Below, piece by piece: positions 34,089-45,848 of a stretch of 64,000 nt of DNA. The notes under the pieces were generated by a model. That model searched no databases and was not told where the DNA came from. It was given only the letters and a program-made list of their open reading frames with translations. Every line of letters starts with the position of its first letter. Position 1 is the first letter of the stretch. Position numbers and translations under genes: made by a program. The DNA is from Panicum virgatum (lineage: Eukaryota > Streptophyta > Magnoliopsida > Poales > Poaceae): positions 31,674,586 to 31,738,585 of the forward strand of contig NC_053140.1 of assembly GCF_016808335.1 (NCBI RefSeq), written 5' to 3'.

Positions 34089-37000
34089 TGTGACACCCGG
34101 TTTATAAAAGGACATAAACCGAGCAATCATATACGTGCCAGGATGAAGTCACACGTATATACAACAGAATGAACAGTATATCACAGCACATATCACGAAT
34201 AAGATATAATAAATCGAAATACGAATGTTATTTATTACAATAATGACAAAATGTCTGGTACAGCAGAAGCGAAGTACAAAATACGATAAAGACTCTCCGA
34301 AGCTGAAGCAGGGCGCCACAGGGACGTCGACTGGGAGACGAACGCCTAGAAGTCCTCGTAGTCCTGGTAGCGCTGAGCAAACTCCCTCGTGTCGGCAGAA
34401 ACTGAGCAGCAGTAGCGTAGCCAAGAGGAAAAAGTAGAGAAGAGGCAAGAGTGAGTACACAACTTGTACTCAACAAGTATAACACAAACTATGAGGCTCT
34501 AAGGTTGGCTGACTGACTGCATTAGCTTTTAAGTCTTGGCAAAATTTTATTAAAGCTATTTACTACGAGTTGATGAATTACCATTAACCCAGTTACATAG
34601 TAATTAGTCAAATTTAATCATGATACTACTGAGAACCAAACCGAAACCAAGCCACCAAGGTAACCCCGAGAGGCACCTCCCTCGTCGGAAGGAGACAACC
34701 CCACTAATCAAAAGGAGGATCTGGGCCGCTCATAACCGTGAGCACGGCTAGTATACCAGTTTTACACTCTGCAGAGGTTGCACATCTTTACCCACAAGTC
34801 GTGAGCTACGCTAGTTGTTCATCACACTTCCTTAGGTAAGATGGCTAGCGACTCACTACGAGGCCTTTACAAAGAATCTCGTTAGTAAGGAGTAACCGCG
34901 AGGGTGGATCAGCGACCATGGAGCAGGTCTAGTGGGCGTCAAGACACAGGTACGCAGACCAAGCACAGATGAGGCCACTCAGCACGAGGGCCATAGAAGC
35001 TTACCGCCCCTGCCCCGCAGGTAAGTTACTCCAAACCAAAAAGATCTAATTATTATGCCAAGTCTATCCCATTCTAGCCTTGTGGTAGCGCTGTTGTCCC
35101 AGGTTGTCGCTCTATGAACCGGTCCTTATGGAGAGTAGCCAACCAGGCAGTAAGCACCGTGCTGGCTCCCTAAACCATGTTTCTAACAAAACCAATTTTA
35201 ACGAGAAGTGAGCCACTCAAGCCACACAGAGTGCCACTCTCAGAATTAAATTCAAGTAAACCATTAATCAATTTAATTAAAAAGGACCAGAATATGTTGT
35301 AGCGCAGCAACCTAGCACAACTAACCAAAATGCATCCCAAAGGTATAGATAAAGGATATAAAGTGGCTAGGAAAGTCCTTATAGGCATACAGTATTAAAA
35401 TGCAGTATGAAATTGTAATTAAAGGTGATAGGTGGTGTTCATGTTATACTTGCCTTCCTCGTACTGCTCAGGCTGCTGCTCAAACTAGTCAGAAGTCGGC
35501 TGCTCCGGGTACTGGTACTGGGGTTCCTCAGATGGATCAACATCTACTCACGAACACATGGCCAAAACAATGCACAATAATAAGCATACAAGCAAACTCT
35601 AACAAAAACTAAGGAACAATACATCAATAAATAAAAACAGCACACTAAACTAATCTAAAACTATTCTACGCGTTACAACGATTGCGTGGATATAAAGAAC
35701 GCTAAAAACGGAGCTAAAATGCATAAACTAGGCCTAAAACAAGGTTCAGGGGCTTATTTGTAAGAAAACTGAAGTTCCAGGGGGTTTTCTGCTAAAACCG
35801 AGGGCCTGGACGTAAATAAACTAAGGCTTATGGGTCTAACTCGCAAAAACTACAAGCCTGGACTGCGGGTCCTATTTCTAAGAAAGTCAGGGGGTCAACT
35901 GCTAAATACAGGACCGATCTGTAAATACTTTTACACAGCTCAGGACGGCGGGTTGATTCAGCAAAAGACCGAGGGATCTTTAGCAAAAAGACCAGGCCGA
36001 ACCGGTATCTCCGGATATGGGCCGTTGGATCTTGATCTCGTGGCTCAGCGCGGTTTGGATTTAGATCTAATCTGATCCGTAGACTACGGATCGGACGGCT
36101 AGGACCTGTTTGGGCGCGGGGTGGCGGCGCGGCTCGCCGGAACTCCCTGTTCCGCGGCGGCGCGTGGCCGGAGAGGGCCAAAGCGGCGCCCTAGGGGTCG
36201 GTTTGGGCCGTGGTTTGGCCGGGGGGGGGGGGGGGGGGGTAGACCGCGGCATGCGTAATCCACTGGGGTGGATATCGCAGTGCTGCGGTGGGGCAAAGCA
36301 GGGCGCATGGCGTGGAGGCGGCTCGGCGTGGCGGCACGCCGCCGGCGGGAGCGTCTTCGTGCCGCGCGGGTGGGCCTCGGGCTAAAATAGCTAGCGCAGG
36401 AGGGAGGGGTGGTTGTTGCGTGGCTCACCGAGGTTTGAATCGGGGGATGGTGTGGCGCAGGGTGGTCGGCGGCGTGAACCTGGCGGCGGAGCTCGACGGA
36501 GCGTGGCGATGGGGTCGACGCAGGGCGTTTCCGGGTGCTGGATCGGCCGGAGGGGTCCGTGCGGGTCCTGCGAAGGTGTTCCAGGGGCCAATTAAGTCCG
36601 GTAGTCACCGGAGGTGGCTAATTGAGACGGAGCAGGGGCTCACCGGCGTGGAGGTCGCGGCGGCGCTCCGCTCCGAGCAGAGGCAAGGCGGCGGCTAGGG
36701 TTGTGCGGCGCGTTGGTGGGTGGAGGGAGCAGGGGGTCTCGGTGGGTTTAAAGGGGGCACCCGGGATCTCGGGCGGGCGTGCCCAGGAAGGAAAGGCCGG
36801 CGTGGATGGCGGGATTACGGCGCGGCCGTTGCGCGGCGAGGAAGGCGGGGATAGGGATGACGAGTGGGGCCCACTGGTCAGCGGCGGGGAGAGCGAGAAC
36901 GGGCGACGCGCTGGGGCGAGCGGGGTGCGGGCCGCGGCGCTGGCTGGTGGGGTCAGGCGCGAAGGGGGTGGCGACACAGTCGCGAGCGGGCTGAGCGGGG

Positions 37001-37486
37001 TCCTGCTGGGCCGAGTGGGGACTTGGGCCGCGGGGAGAGGAGCGAGGGTGGCGAGCTGGGCCGGCCGGGTTAAGCCGAAGGGGAGGAGGGAGGTGTGGGC
37101 TGTTGGGGTTCTCGGGCCGGGGAAAAGGAAAAGGAAAGGCCCGCAGGGAAGGAGGGGTTGGGTTGGGTTTTCCCATGGGCTGGGTTGTTTTGGGTTTGGG
37201 CTAGCTCCAGGGTTTGGGCTCCTTTTCTATTTCTATTTTCTCTCTCTTTTCTATTTCTAATTCAAACAAAGTTTGAATTCAAATACAAATTTGAATTCAA
37301 ACCACACTCAATTAAAAGTATGCACCAACATGAATGCAACATAAATTTTTAAACCTATGATAAAATTTTAATTACTTGTGAAACAAAATTAGATTAAAAT
37401 GCAAGCTAAGCAAAATAAATCCTTAGAAAATTAAATAAACCAATTAAATTTATTACTAACTAGGAAAATTAAATTAGGGTGTTACA
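34089..37486 (-). repeat. Copy B 3' LTR (left)
   Basis: 3398 bp, TGTGACACCC to GGGTGTTACA. Contains LTR mini-gene exons (34346-34401 and 35454-35543, minus), a donor-like GTGAGC (36643-36638), and a GC-rich leader (about 36100-37150). The middle exon has an in-frame TAG. A run of about 20 G at 36221-36239 is much longer than in the right LTR. Confidence 0.93.
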
Positions 37487-37503
37487 AATCCTACCCCCTT
37501 ACA
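37487..37503 (-). other. Polypurine tract of copy B
   Basis: On minus: GTAAGGGGGTAGGATT beside the 3' LTR, matching copy A. Confidence 0.85.
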
Positions 37504-37543
37504 GGAATCTCGTCCCGAGATTCTGGGCTTGCTAGCAAAGAGA

Positions 37544-38785
37544 TTAGGATATGTCTTCATCAACTCCTCTTCCTTCTTCTGGCAAGTCTTCCGAGAAGAC
37601 ATCCGAGAATTCAGACACCACGCGAATACCATCCGTGGGTCTAGCCTCCATCTGATGAAGAAAACCAGAAGGCTCTGTAGCACAGACTGTCACCTCTTGG
37701 CCATTAGATGCTAACAAGTGAACTGACCGCTGAGCACAATCAATTCTGACTCCCCACTTGACAAGAGTATCCATTCCCAGAATCACATCAATACCCTTGG
37801 TGTCTATCACCATCAGATTTGTAATGAACTTTACTCTTTCTATGGAAACACTGACTCTGGGGCAGAAGATATGAGACCTCAATTGTCCTCCAGGTGAAGA
37901 TACTAACATGCACTTCTTTAATGTGTTAGTACGAATACCATGATGCTCGACAAAAGACTGTGCAATAAAGGAATGCGTAGCACCAGTATCGAAAAGCACC
38001 ATAGCTGGATATGAGTTAACTAGAAGCATACCAAGAATGACTGGACTATCATCCCGAATGGTTTCTGCTGACACATGGTGTACTTTACCCTGGAGGTATT
38101 CTTTTGGTCCTCTCTTGGATTGCTCACGCTTTGTACGATTACTGCACACTGGTATCACCTGCCGCTGATCCTGGTCACTCTGAGCATCCTGCTTGGAGCA
38201 GTCCCCAGAACTAAGGTGGGCCTCGTCACCACTGGTATGCGGGATTGGTGAAAGGTTCTGGACTGGTGTTGCTGGTGACAGCTGATTCTGAGGACAACTT
38301 TTGGCATAATGTCCTTCTTGCCTGCATTGGTAGCACAGGCGACGAAGGTGAAAGGCGCCACTTGGTTGACCTCCCTGTGAACTTATCATCACATCTTGCA
38401 TTATTTCTGTTGCGTGCTCTTTGGACTCCTTGTGACTGCGTGGCTGAATCACCTTCATAGTGATGGTCAACCCATCAACATAATCATAGAGAGCTTGGTT
38501 CTCGACCTGTGTATCTCTAGAGCACTTAGGATCCTTTCTCTTCTGGACAGTCTGTAGCTCATCGACCGATGGACCGTCGAGGAAAAGGGAATCCTCTGTC
38601 AGCTGCTCTTGATGAGACCTCTTTCTCTTTGTACCGGAGAATAACCTCTGGTTCCTCCTAATTGTAGCTTCATCTTCAGTCGCACGAACTTGACGACAAG
38701 GAATCCCGTAGAATTGACAACATGGGCAAGCTTTCTCACCATCACCCATTGCACTGTTTCCAAGGTCTTTTTGTTCTGCCGACAT
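37544..38785 (-). CDS. Intact chimeric gag-protease ORF of copy B, 413 residues
   Basis: The N-terminal ~150 residues do not look like the capsid of copies A and C. They start MSAEQKDLGN and contain a Cys-rich CPCCQFYGIPC, a basic stretch GTKRKRSHQEQ and an acidic/Ser-rich part that I do not recognise. Then the familiar parts follow: CCHC knuckle CYQCRQEGHYAKSC, a linker, and the retroviral-type protease with LFDTGATHSFIAQSF and [20 protein letters not shown]. At the point where copy A enters RT (after DLPG), the ORF joins by deletion to the chromodomain tail and stops. No stop or shift interrupts 413 codons. It lies 41 codons of sequence from the PPT. It may supply a nucleocapsid/protease-like function or be an RNA scaffold only; function is unknown. 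Confidence 0.75.
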   Translation of the reverse strand: MSAEQKDLGNSAMGDGEKACPCCQFYGIPCRQVRATEDEATIRRNQRLFSGTKRKRSHQEQLTEDSLFLDGPSVDELQTVQKRKDPKCSRDTQVENQALYDYVDGLTITMKVIQPRSHKESKEHATEIMQDVMISSQGGQPSGAFHLRRLCYQCRQEGHYAKSCPQNQLSPATPVQNLSPIPHTSGDEAHLSSGDCSKQDAQSDQDQRQVIPVCSNRTKREQSKRGPKEYLQGKVHHVSAETIRDDSPVILGMLLVNSYPAMVLFDTGATHSFIAQSFVEHHGIRTNTLKKCMLVSSPGGQLRSHIFCPRVSVSIERVKFITNLMVIDTKGIDVILGMDTLVKWGVRIDCAQRSVHLLASNGQEVTVCATEPSGFLHQMEARPTDGIRVVSEFSDVFSEDLPEEGRGVDEDIS

Positions 38786-39580
38786 CTGAGCTGGGGCAAA
38801 GAAGAAACACAGATTGGTAAGGTCAAGGAAGAGAGAAAAACTCCATTATTTAAGGTTCTATCCTATTTAGACAACTCTGCACAAGCATCACTGCTGATAA
38901 CTCCAGATAAGTGTTTCATAAATCCGGGAAAAAGGAACTATAGCATAACTATTCTGTCTCATCTGAGAGATTCTCAAATTCTTCTATACTATCTGTAGGC
39001 TGGGGTGTCACATCCCTACCCCCTTACAGAATCCGACGTCCTCGTCGGTGAATCTCTGGATATCACCTTCTCTTCGCGCTATCCTTCTTCTCAACAAGAC
39101 AGAAACCCAAGGCATGATAAGGTAGAGAGAATAGAGTGGATGGTTTTACCCCCAACGGTCTAACTCATTTTATTAATTAATTAACTCTAACTTAAAACTG
39201 ATTTTCATTAAACAAATTTAACTACTAAACTATGCAATCAACCAAAAATCCAAATCAAACATGTAGCATAATAACAAGCATACAATTTTCACGACTTAGC
39301 CGAGTTTAACATACGACTCGACTAACACAACGCGTCGCGGATCGTGCTATCGTATTATTATAAAAGGGTCACCTAGCTAATACTCATGGTGGTCAGATGA
39401 CTGATTCAGGCCAAAATCTACGAAAATTATTCTTTAAAGAGAAGAAATCAAGGCAAGACAGGTAAAAGGCATAGAATTCAAGGGGTATAATAGTAAAATA
39501 GTTTCAGCAGACAAGGATTGGAGAGAAGAAGTCCTAAAACTCGACCAGTTCTATCTAGGCTTCATCCTACAGTCGATACG
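38786..39580 (-). other. Leader of copy B with a captured Gypsy 3' junction
   Basis: Immediately before the ORF on the minus strand is an acceptor-like TTGCCCCAGCTCAG. At about 39000-39040 the minus strand reads a PPT-like GTAAGGGGGTAGGG followed by TGTGACACCCC, i.e. another element's PPT and LTR start, in the wrong place for copy B. The part 39080-39580 resembles the leader of copy C (63220-63745). Confidence 0.55.
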
Positions 39581-39595
39581 ACTCTGATACCACTC
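39581..39595 (-). other. Primer-binding site of copy B
   Basis: Minus strand GAGTGGTATCAGAGT directly beside the right LTR; TGGTATCAGAG matches initiator tRNA-Met. Confidence 0.85.
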
Positions 39596-41488
39596 TGTGA
39601 CACCCGGTTTATAAAAGGACATAAACCGAGCAATCATATACGTGCCAGGATCAAGTCACACGTATATACAACAGAATGAATAGTATATCACAGCACATAT
39701 CACGAATAAGATATAATAAATCGAAATACGAATGTTATTTATTACAATAATGACAAAATATCTGGTACAGCGGAAGCGAAGTACAAAATACGATAAAGAC
39801 TCTCCGAAGCTGAAGCAGGGCGCCACAGGGACGTCGATTGGGAGACGAATGCCTAGAAGTCCTCGTAGTCCTGGTAGCGCTGAGCAAACTCCCTCGTGTC
39901 GGCAGGAACTGAGCAGCAGTAGCCTAGCCAAGAGGAAAAAGTAGAGAAGAGGCAAGAGTGAGTACACAACTTGTACTCAACAAGTATAACACAAACTATG
40001 AGGCTCTAAGGTTGGCTGACTGACTGCATTAGCTTTTAAGTCTTGGCAAAATTTTATTAAATCTATTTACTACGAGTTGGTGAATTACCATTAACCCAGT
40101 TACATAGTAATTAGTCAAATTTAATCATGATACTACTGAGAACCAAACCGAAACCAAGCCACCAAGGTAACCCCGAGAGGCACCTCCCTCGTCGGAAGGA
40201 GATAACCCCACTAATCAAAAGGAGGATCTGGGCCGCTCATAACCATGAGCACGGCTAGTATACCAGTTTTACACTCTGCAGAGGTTGCACATCTTTACCC
40301 ACAAGTCGTGAGCTACGCTAGTTGTTCGTCACACTTCCTTAGGTGAGATGGCTAGCGACTCACTACGAGGCCTTTACAAAGAATCTCGTTAGTAAGGAGT
40401 AACCGCGAGGGTGGATCAGTGACCATGGAGCAGGTCTAGTGGGCGTCAAGACACAGGTACGCAGACCAAGCACAGACGAGGCCACTCAGCACGAGGGCCA
40501 TAGAAGCTTACCGCCCCTGCCCCGCAGCTAAGTTACTCCAAACCAAAAAGATCTAATTATTACGCCAAGTCTATCCCATTCTAGCCTTGTGGTAGCGCTG
40601 TTGTCCCAGGTTGTCGCTCTATGAACCGGTCCTTATGGAGAGTAGCCAACCAGGCAGTAAGCACTGTGCTGGCTTCCTAAACCATGTTTCTAACAAAACC
40701 AATTTTAACGAGAAGTGAGCCACTCAAGCCACACAGAGTGCCACTCTCAGAATTAAATTCAAGTAAACCATTAATCAATTTAATTAAAAAGGACCAGAAT
40801 ATGTTGTAGCGCAGCAACCTAGCACAACTAACCAAAATGCAACCCAAAGGTATATATAAAGGATATAAAGTGGCTAGGAAAGTCCTTATAGGCATACAGT
40901 ATTAAAATGCAGTATGAAATTGTAATTAAAGGTGATAGGTGGTGTTCATGTTATACTTGCCTTCCTCGTACTGCTCAGGCTGCTGCTCAAACTAGTCAGA
41001 AGTCGGCTGCTCCGGGTACTGGTACTGGGGTTCCTCAGATGGATCAACGTCTACTCACGAACACATGGCCAAAACAATGCACAATAATAAGCATACAAGC
41101 AAACTCTAACAAAAACTAAGGAACATTACATCAATAAATAAAAACAGCACACTAAACTAATCTAAAACTATTCTACGCGTTACAACGATCGCGTGGATAT
41201 AAAGAACGCTAAAAACGGAGCTAAAACGCATAAACTAGGCCTAAAACAAGGTTCAGGGGCTTATTTGTAAGAAAACTAAAGTTCCAGGGGGTTTTCTGCT
41301 AAAACCGACGGCCTGGATGTAAATAAACTAAGGCTTCAGGGTCTAACTCGCAAAAACTACAAGCCTAGACTGCGGGTCCTATTTCTAAGAAAGTCAGGGG
41401 GTCAACTGCTAAATACAGGACCGATCTGTAAATACTTTTACACAGCTCAGGACGGCGGGTTGATTCAGCAAAAGACTGAGGGCTCTTT
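39596..41488 (-). repeat. Copy B 5' LTR, left part
   Basis: 1893 bp that match the left LTR at a constant offset of 5507. Mini-gene exons fall at 39853-39908 and 40961-41050. It is interrupted by the CACTA element and resumes at 53940-55430. Confidence 0.93.
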
Positions 41489-41508
41489 CACGACTACAAA
41501 AACGTTGA

Positions 41509-41690
41509 TTTGTCCCGGTTGGGAAACTGCTGTTGTCCCGGTTTCCCAACCGGGAACGCCTGTCCGGGACAAAAAGGGGTGCCCTTTTGTCCCGGTTGGT
41601 AACACCAACCGGGACAAAAGGTGCAGCCAGCGCCCACGTGGCTGGCGCACCCTTTTGTCCCGGTTGGTGTTACCAACCGGGACAAAAGGT
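41509..41690. repeat. Left subterminal repeats of the CACTA element
   Basis: Inverted units such as TTTTGTCCCGGTTGG and CCAACCGGGACAAAAG, about four pairs. In En/Spm elements such arrays bind the TNPA-type protein. Confidence 0.88.
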
Positions 41691-42148
41691 CTCTTTTTTT
41701 TCATGTTTTTCTTTTCTCAATTCTTTTTCTATTTCAATTATACTTTTGCATTTCAATTAAACTTATGTATTGGAATTCAGTGTGTATGATCTCCACTAAT
41801 ATATACATATATATATAGTTACTTATATAATATTTGTCCTAGATAGTTTTCATATATAAATTAATTCACTTATATATATATGTATACACATATCTATACA
41901 TGTGAATTCCTTTACATATGAAAATGTCTAGGACCAATATTATATAAATATATATATACACATATATATTATTGGAGTGCTTATATATATAATACATACA
42001 TACTCCATCATATTTGCATACGTATATTCGTTCTTAATTACATAGTAGAATTCGCCTTTTGGAAATTTAATACATACATACATACTCATAAATAGAAATT
42101 TAATACATAGACACACATATATATTTACATAGTTATATTCGTTCTTAA

Positions 42149-45100
42149 TTACATATATACGCGTATATTGTCATATTTGCTGTGATTGTCAATATTAGAT
42201 ATTCCATCGTAGTAGAATTCGCCTTTTGGATCGAGGACTTGCTCAACAATAAATCCGGAGAATTGTTCTTGAATCGCCATAATCTTTTCCTCCGGTATGA
42301 GTTTATCGCGCATCTCCCCGACCTATGGAAAAAGGGGATAATTAATTTCGACTAATTAAAATACGAGTTCAAATATTAACAAATTTTTTACTTACTTCCT
42401 CCTCCCAATCTGTCCAGCCCTTTGGAGGACCTACCAGACCATGGATGTTCTCGCATACATAGTATGCGCACAATACAGTGCCTGGTTTCTGCCTCATACA
42501 CTTTAAGAGAGAAGAAATTATCAGGTATTTACATGAATATATAATAAAACTAATGAATCATGCAACGAATCATCCAAGCGCGTACCGGAAAATCTGTCTT
42601 GATCTTCAATTCCTTGTCAAATTTGCCTGGATGATTTTTAGCGAATTCTTTCCAAACCCCGTGCATGATTAGAACAATTATAGTCAAGTAACAAAGTGAT
42701 TCAAATTATCGGTCACCGACGGAGTAGTGGTAGATTTACTTTTTCATCATGTTAAGAAGATTTTCGTATTGTTCTGGAGGTCTCCTCAATGAGTCCATAA
42801 CCACGAGTAGGCTCTTCTCGAGAATTATGACAATTAGGACCCAGTGTTCACTGCAAGATTATACGGAGGCAGTTCTTGGTAGTTAAGGTTTAAACAATTC
42901 GATTACAGAATAGAAAGAGTTAGACGGAAGGAATCACTCATGCAAAGTTGTAAGGAAACAATATCATTTGCTTGTTGTGATAAACGCTTATGTACTTGAA
43001 CAACATTTGGAATATCTCATCGGTATTGTCGCGTAGAAGCCTCCAATTACAAGTAATTGGGTCGATGAAGCCGAGGTGAGAGTATCCCTTTCTTCTGCAA
43101 GTATGTATCTCCATTCTACATGATACCGAATAAATCAAGAGATCAGTATGTTGAGATCATGCAAAACAATACGTAAGGAGAGTAAAATACTTACAGAACC
43201 CACAAGGCGACCATAGAGATGTCGAGGGCATCCTGATGGAATAGTTGGTAAATTTCTTCCCAGTTTATCCATAGAATGGCCTCCCCTCGTAAGAAATCGT
43301 CATCTTTAATCTTTGCGCCCTGCATGAAGATGCAATCGGCCATCGCACGCATGTAGTGCTGGTGCAGCTTATACATTTGCGTTGGAAGCACAGACACTAC
43401 TTCGGGGGGTACAAGAGTTTTGCCGATCTCAAACGTCCATTTGACGACCACATCGGCCTTTGGAATATCTTCTCCCCCTGCAATCTGAGCGGCCGTCAGG
43501 TTTGATTCTTTCAAAAATGTAACAAAGTCTTGTTCTTGCGTCGTCTGTCCCACTACGAGAGGCTCTATTGATTGTTTCTTTTGGGCTCCGAGCTGTGGAA
43601 CGTCGGACGACGACGACTTTGATTGTCTCTTCTTTTTCTCAGTAGTTTTGATAATTATGCATTCGTAGTCTGAAGGGGGGTCTCTCGGAATGAATTTTCT
43701 CTTATTTGCTTCGCACATTCCCTTAAAAAATTTCAAATCTATCGGATTTATCACTTTCTCGGGCTCCGGCTTCGGCTTCGGCTTGAAGTGCTCTTTAACT
43801 CTTTCTTGAGTTATCCGATCGCATTCTTCAAGGCTCATGTCCCAGGGTTTAATAGGAGCCTCCTTGGTTTTCTTCTTCTTTTTCTTCTTCTTTGGAGGCT
43901 CCTTAGCCGGTGCAGCTACCTTCTTTGCCGGCGGCCGTTTCTGCTTCTTTGCCGGCGGCGGAGGGGGTGACCATGGAGGCGACGGTGACGCTTGAGTGTT
44001 CATCGGCGCATGAGATGATGGTGATGGAGAATGTGCCGGTGAACCTTGCAGAGACAGTGCTGCCCTTGGGGAGTTTTGCGGAGATGCCGGTCTTGGAGAG
44101 GCATGCTGAGATGCCGGTCTTGGTGTTTGATCATCCGACTTTAGGACAATGTAGCGCTTATCCCATAGGATGTAGCCATGAATGGCTTCTGCTAGTGTCC
44201 TCTCCCCATCGCCTCCAGGAATATCAAGCTCGAGCGTCTCCCAACCCTGGCACACCTGCTCCACGCCAACTCTTGTGTATCTAGGCGGAATTTGCTGCCC
44301 GTGGTACACGTCGCCTGGTTCGGTTGGCATGGCGGTACCGTACGCAACAGTGAACATTAAGTTCTTAACGGCAGTCTGCAGGTCACAAGGTGTCCGGTGG
44401 GTGATCTCATCCACTGGAAATCGCTGCGGGGCCGACGCTTCAACTGCGGCCTGGATCCCCGTGGGCTCGGCGGCGGCGACGTCTGTGGAAGCGCAGCTGC
44501 TTTTCCGCTGAGACAGGTGATCGGCTGCGACACTAGGCTCTGAAGGCAACGTTTGCGCTTGCTGTTGCTGGCTCATTGCTACGGCCACTTGGCGTTGAAC
44601 CTCTTCCTCCAGTCTTTGATCGTGTGACATGAGCCGTTCCTCTAGCCTTCGCAAGTGCTCCCGCTCATCATTCTTTCTTCTTTGCCGGCTTCTATATGAC
44701 TCAATGTAATCCCTGAACCCATACTTCCACGAAACCATGCCTTTGCCTCTTGTGCGGCCCGGATGCTCTGGATTCCCAAGGGCGTAAGTCAGCTCGTCCC
44801 TCTCTCTATCCGGCTTGAATGTTCCCTCGGCCGCTGCTTGTATGGCCTCCTGTAGTCTCTGGGCTGCTCGCTGGATGTTTGGCCCATAGACGCAGTCACC
44901 AGTCAATGGGTCCAAACTTCCCCCGTGACCATAAAACCAGGTCCTTGACCTTTCAGGCCAGTTCATGGTCGCAGGTTGGATGCCTCTGTCAAGCAGATCC
45001 TGCTCCATCTTCTCCCATTTGGGTACTGCAAGCTTGTAGCCTCCTTGGCCTAGAGTGTGATGGTACACTTTCTTCGAGGCGTTGTCTTTGGCCTTCTGCA

Positions 45101-45848
45101 CCTTCTGAAGCCCAAGCTCTGAAGACTTGTATTCTACAAATGCATCCCAGTGACCCCTGAACTTTTCGAGCTCGCCGGTAAATACGGGTGTGGTCTCGGT
45201 CTTGATATATTTCTTCGTCAAAATTTTCTTGAATGATCGCAGCTGTTCGGCCATCTTACTCAGGGTCCAGTGCTTGCATATCTCTTCGGATTCAGCTGGA
45301 ACCGTGAAGTTTTTCTTAAGCTCCCGCCAGCACCATTCTTTTTCTCTTTCGGGTACCGCATCCCGTTCCTCGCTTGGATTGGAAGCTTTCCAGAGCTTGA
45401 AGCTGATCGGGATGTGGTCCCTGACAATACATCCGGATTGTCTTATGAATTTTTTGGCGGCAGCTTCTGGAGCGATCGGTTCGCCATCTGGACCAACTTC
45501 CGTTATAATGAACCGCCGTTCCAGTTTTTTTGTTGGGCCTCGCTTCGTCTTTTTCTGCTGCGACGATGATCCAGACGGCTATAAAAAAACATTCATAGTA
45601 TTCATATAGATTCAGATGAAAATATGATTGTCACTACAAATAATTATAGTTGTGATATGTACATTAGCACTTTGTTCAGCAGCAGCGTCATCCTGAATAG
45701 ATGGTGCCTCAATTCCATCACCGGACATATTCAAATATATGTCGGTATTGCTGCCATCATCAGCTTGTTCAGCGACATCTCCTTGACCTTCGCCAATCAT
45801 ATTCAACAAGAACTGTTCGTCTTCCGCGTCTGTGTGTCGCGTGTCCAT
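42149..45848 (-). CDS. CACTA second gene: Transposase_24 (Ptta/En/Spm) fused to a Ulp1-like protease domain
   Basis: Proposed exons: 45848-45663, 45578-43195, 43115-about 42937, 42850-42740, about 42665-42596, about 42505-42396 and 42322-42149. Most joins keep frame with GT-AG borders; the donor of exon 3 and the acceptor of exon 5 are not clear, so the gene could be damaged there. The long exon has a plant En/Spm-type domain (KVYHHTLGQGGYKLAVPKWE, NPEHPGRTRGKG), a Gln-rich coiled stretch, Pro-rich and Lys-rich linkers. The C-terminal part resembles a Ulp1/C48 SUMO protease: YSHLGFIDP, EHWVLIVI (His), VVMDSLRRP (Asp) and RQKPGTVLCAYYVC (Gln and Cys). Ulp1-like tails are known in plant CACTA and MULE elements. 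Likely acts in DNA binding at subterminal repeats. Confidence 0.72.

Noticed and set aside
36067..37260. Overlapping frames up to 212 codons in the copy B LTR, repeated at 54025-55204
   Set aside because: They recur only because the LTRs are near identical. Composition is GC-driven Arg/Gly/Ala, no domain, and they fall in the LTR leader.
41465..41818. Short frames at the left CACTA end
   Set aside because: Translations of subterminal repeats (GTKG-type periodic peptides), no coding sense.
45626..45642. CACTACAAATAATT as an internal CACTA terminus
   Set aside because: It lies in the first intron of the second gene, has no adjacent subterminal repeats and no partner end.
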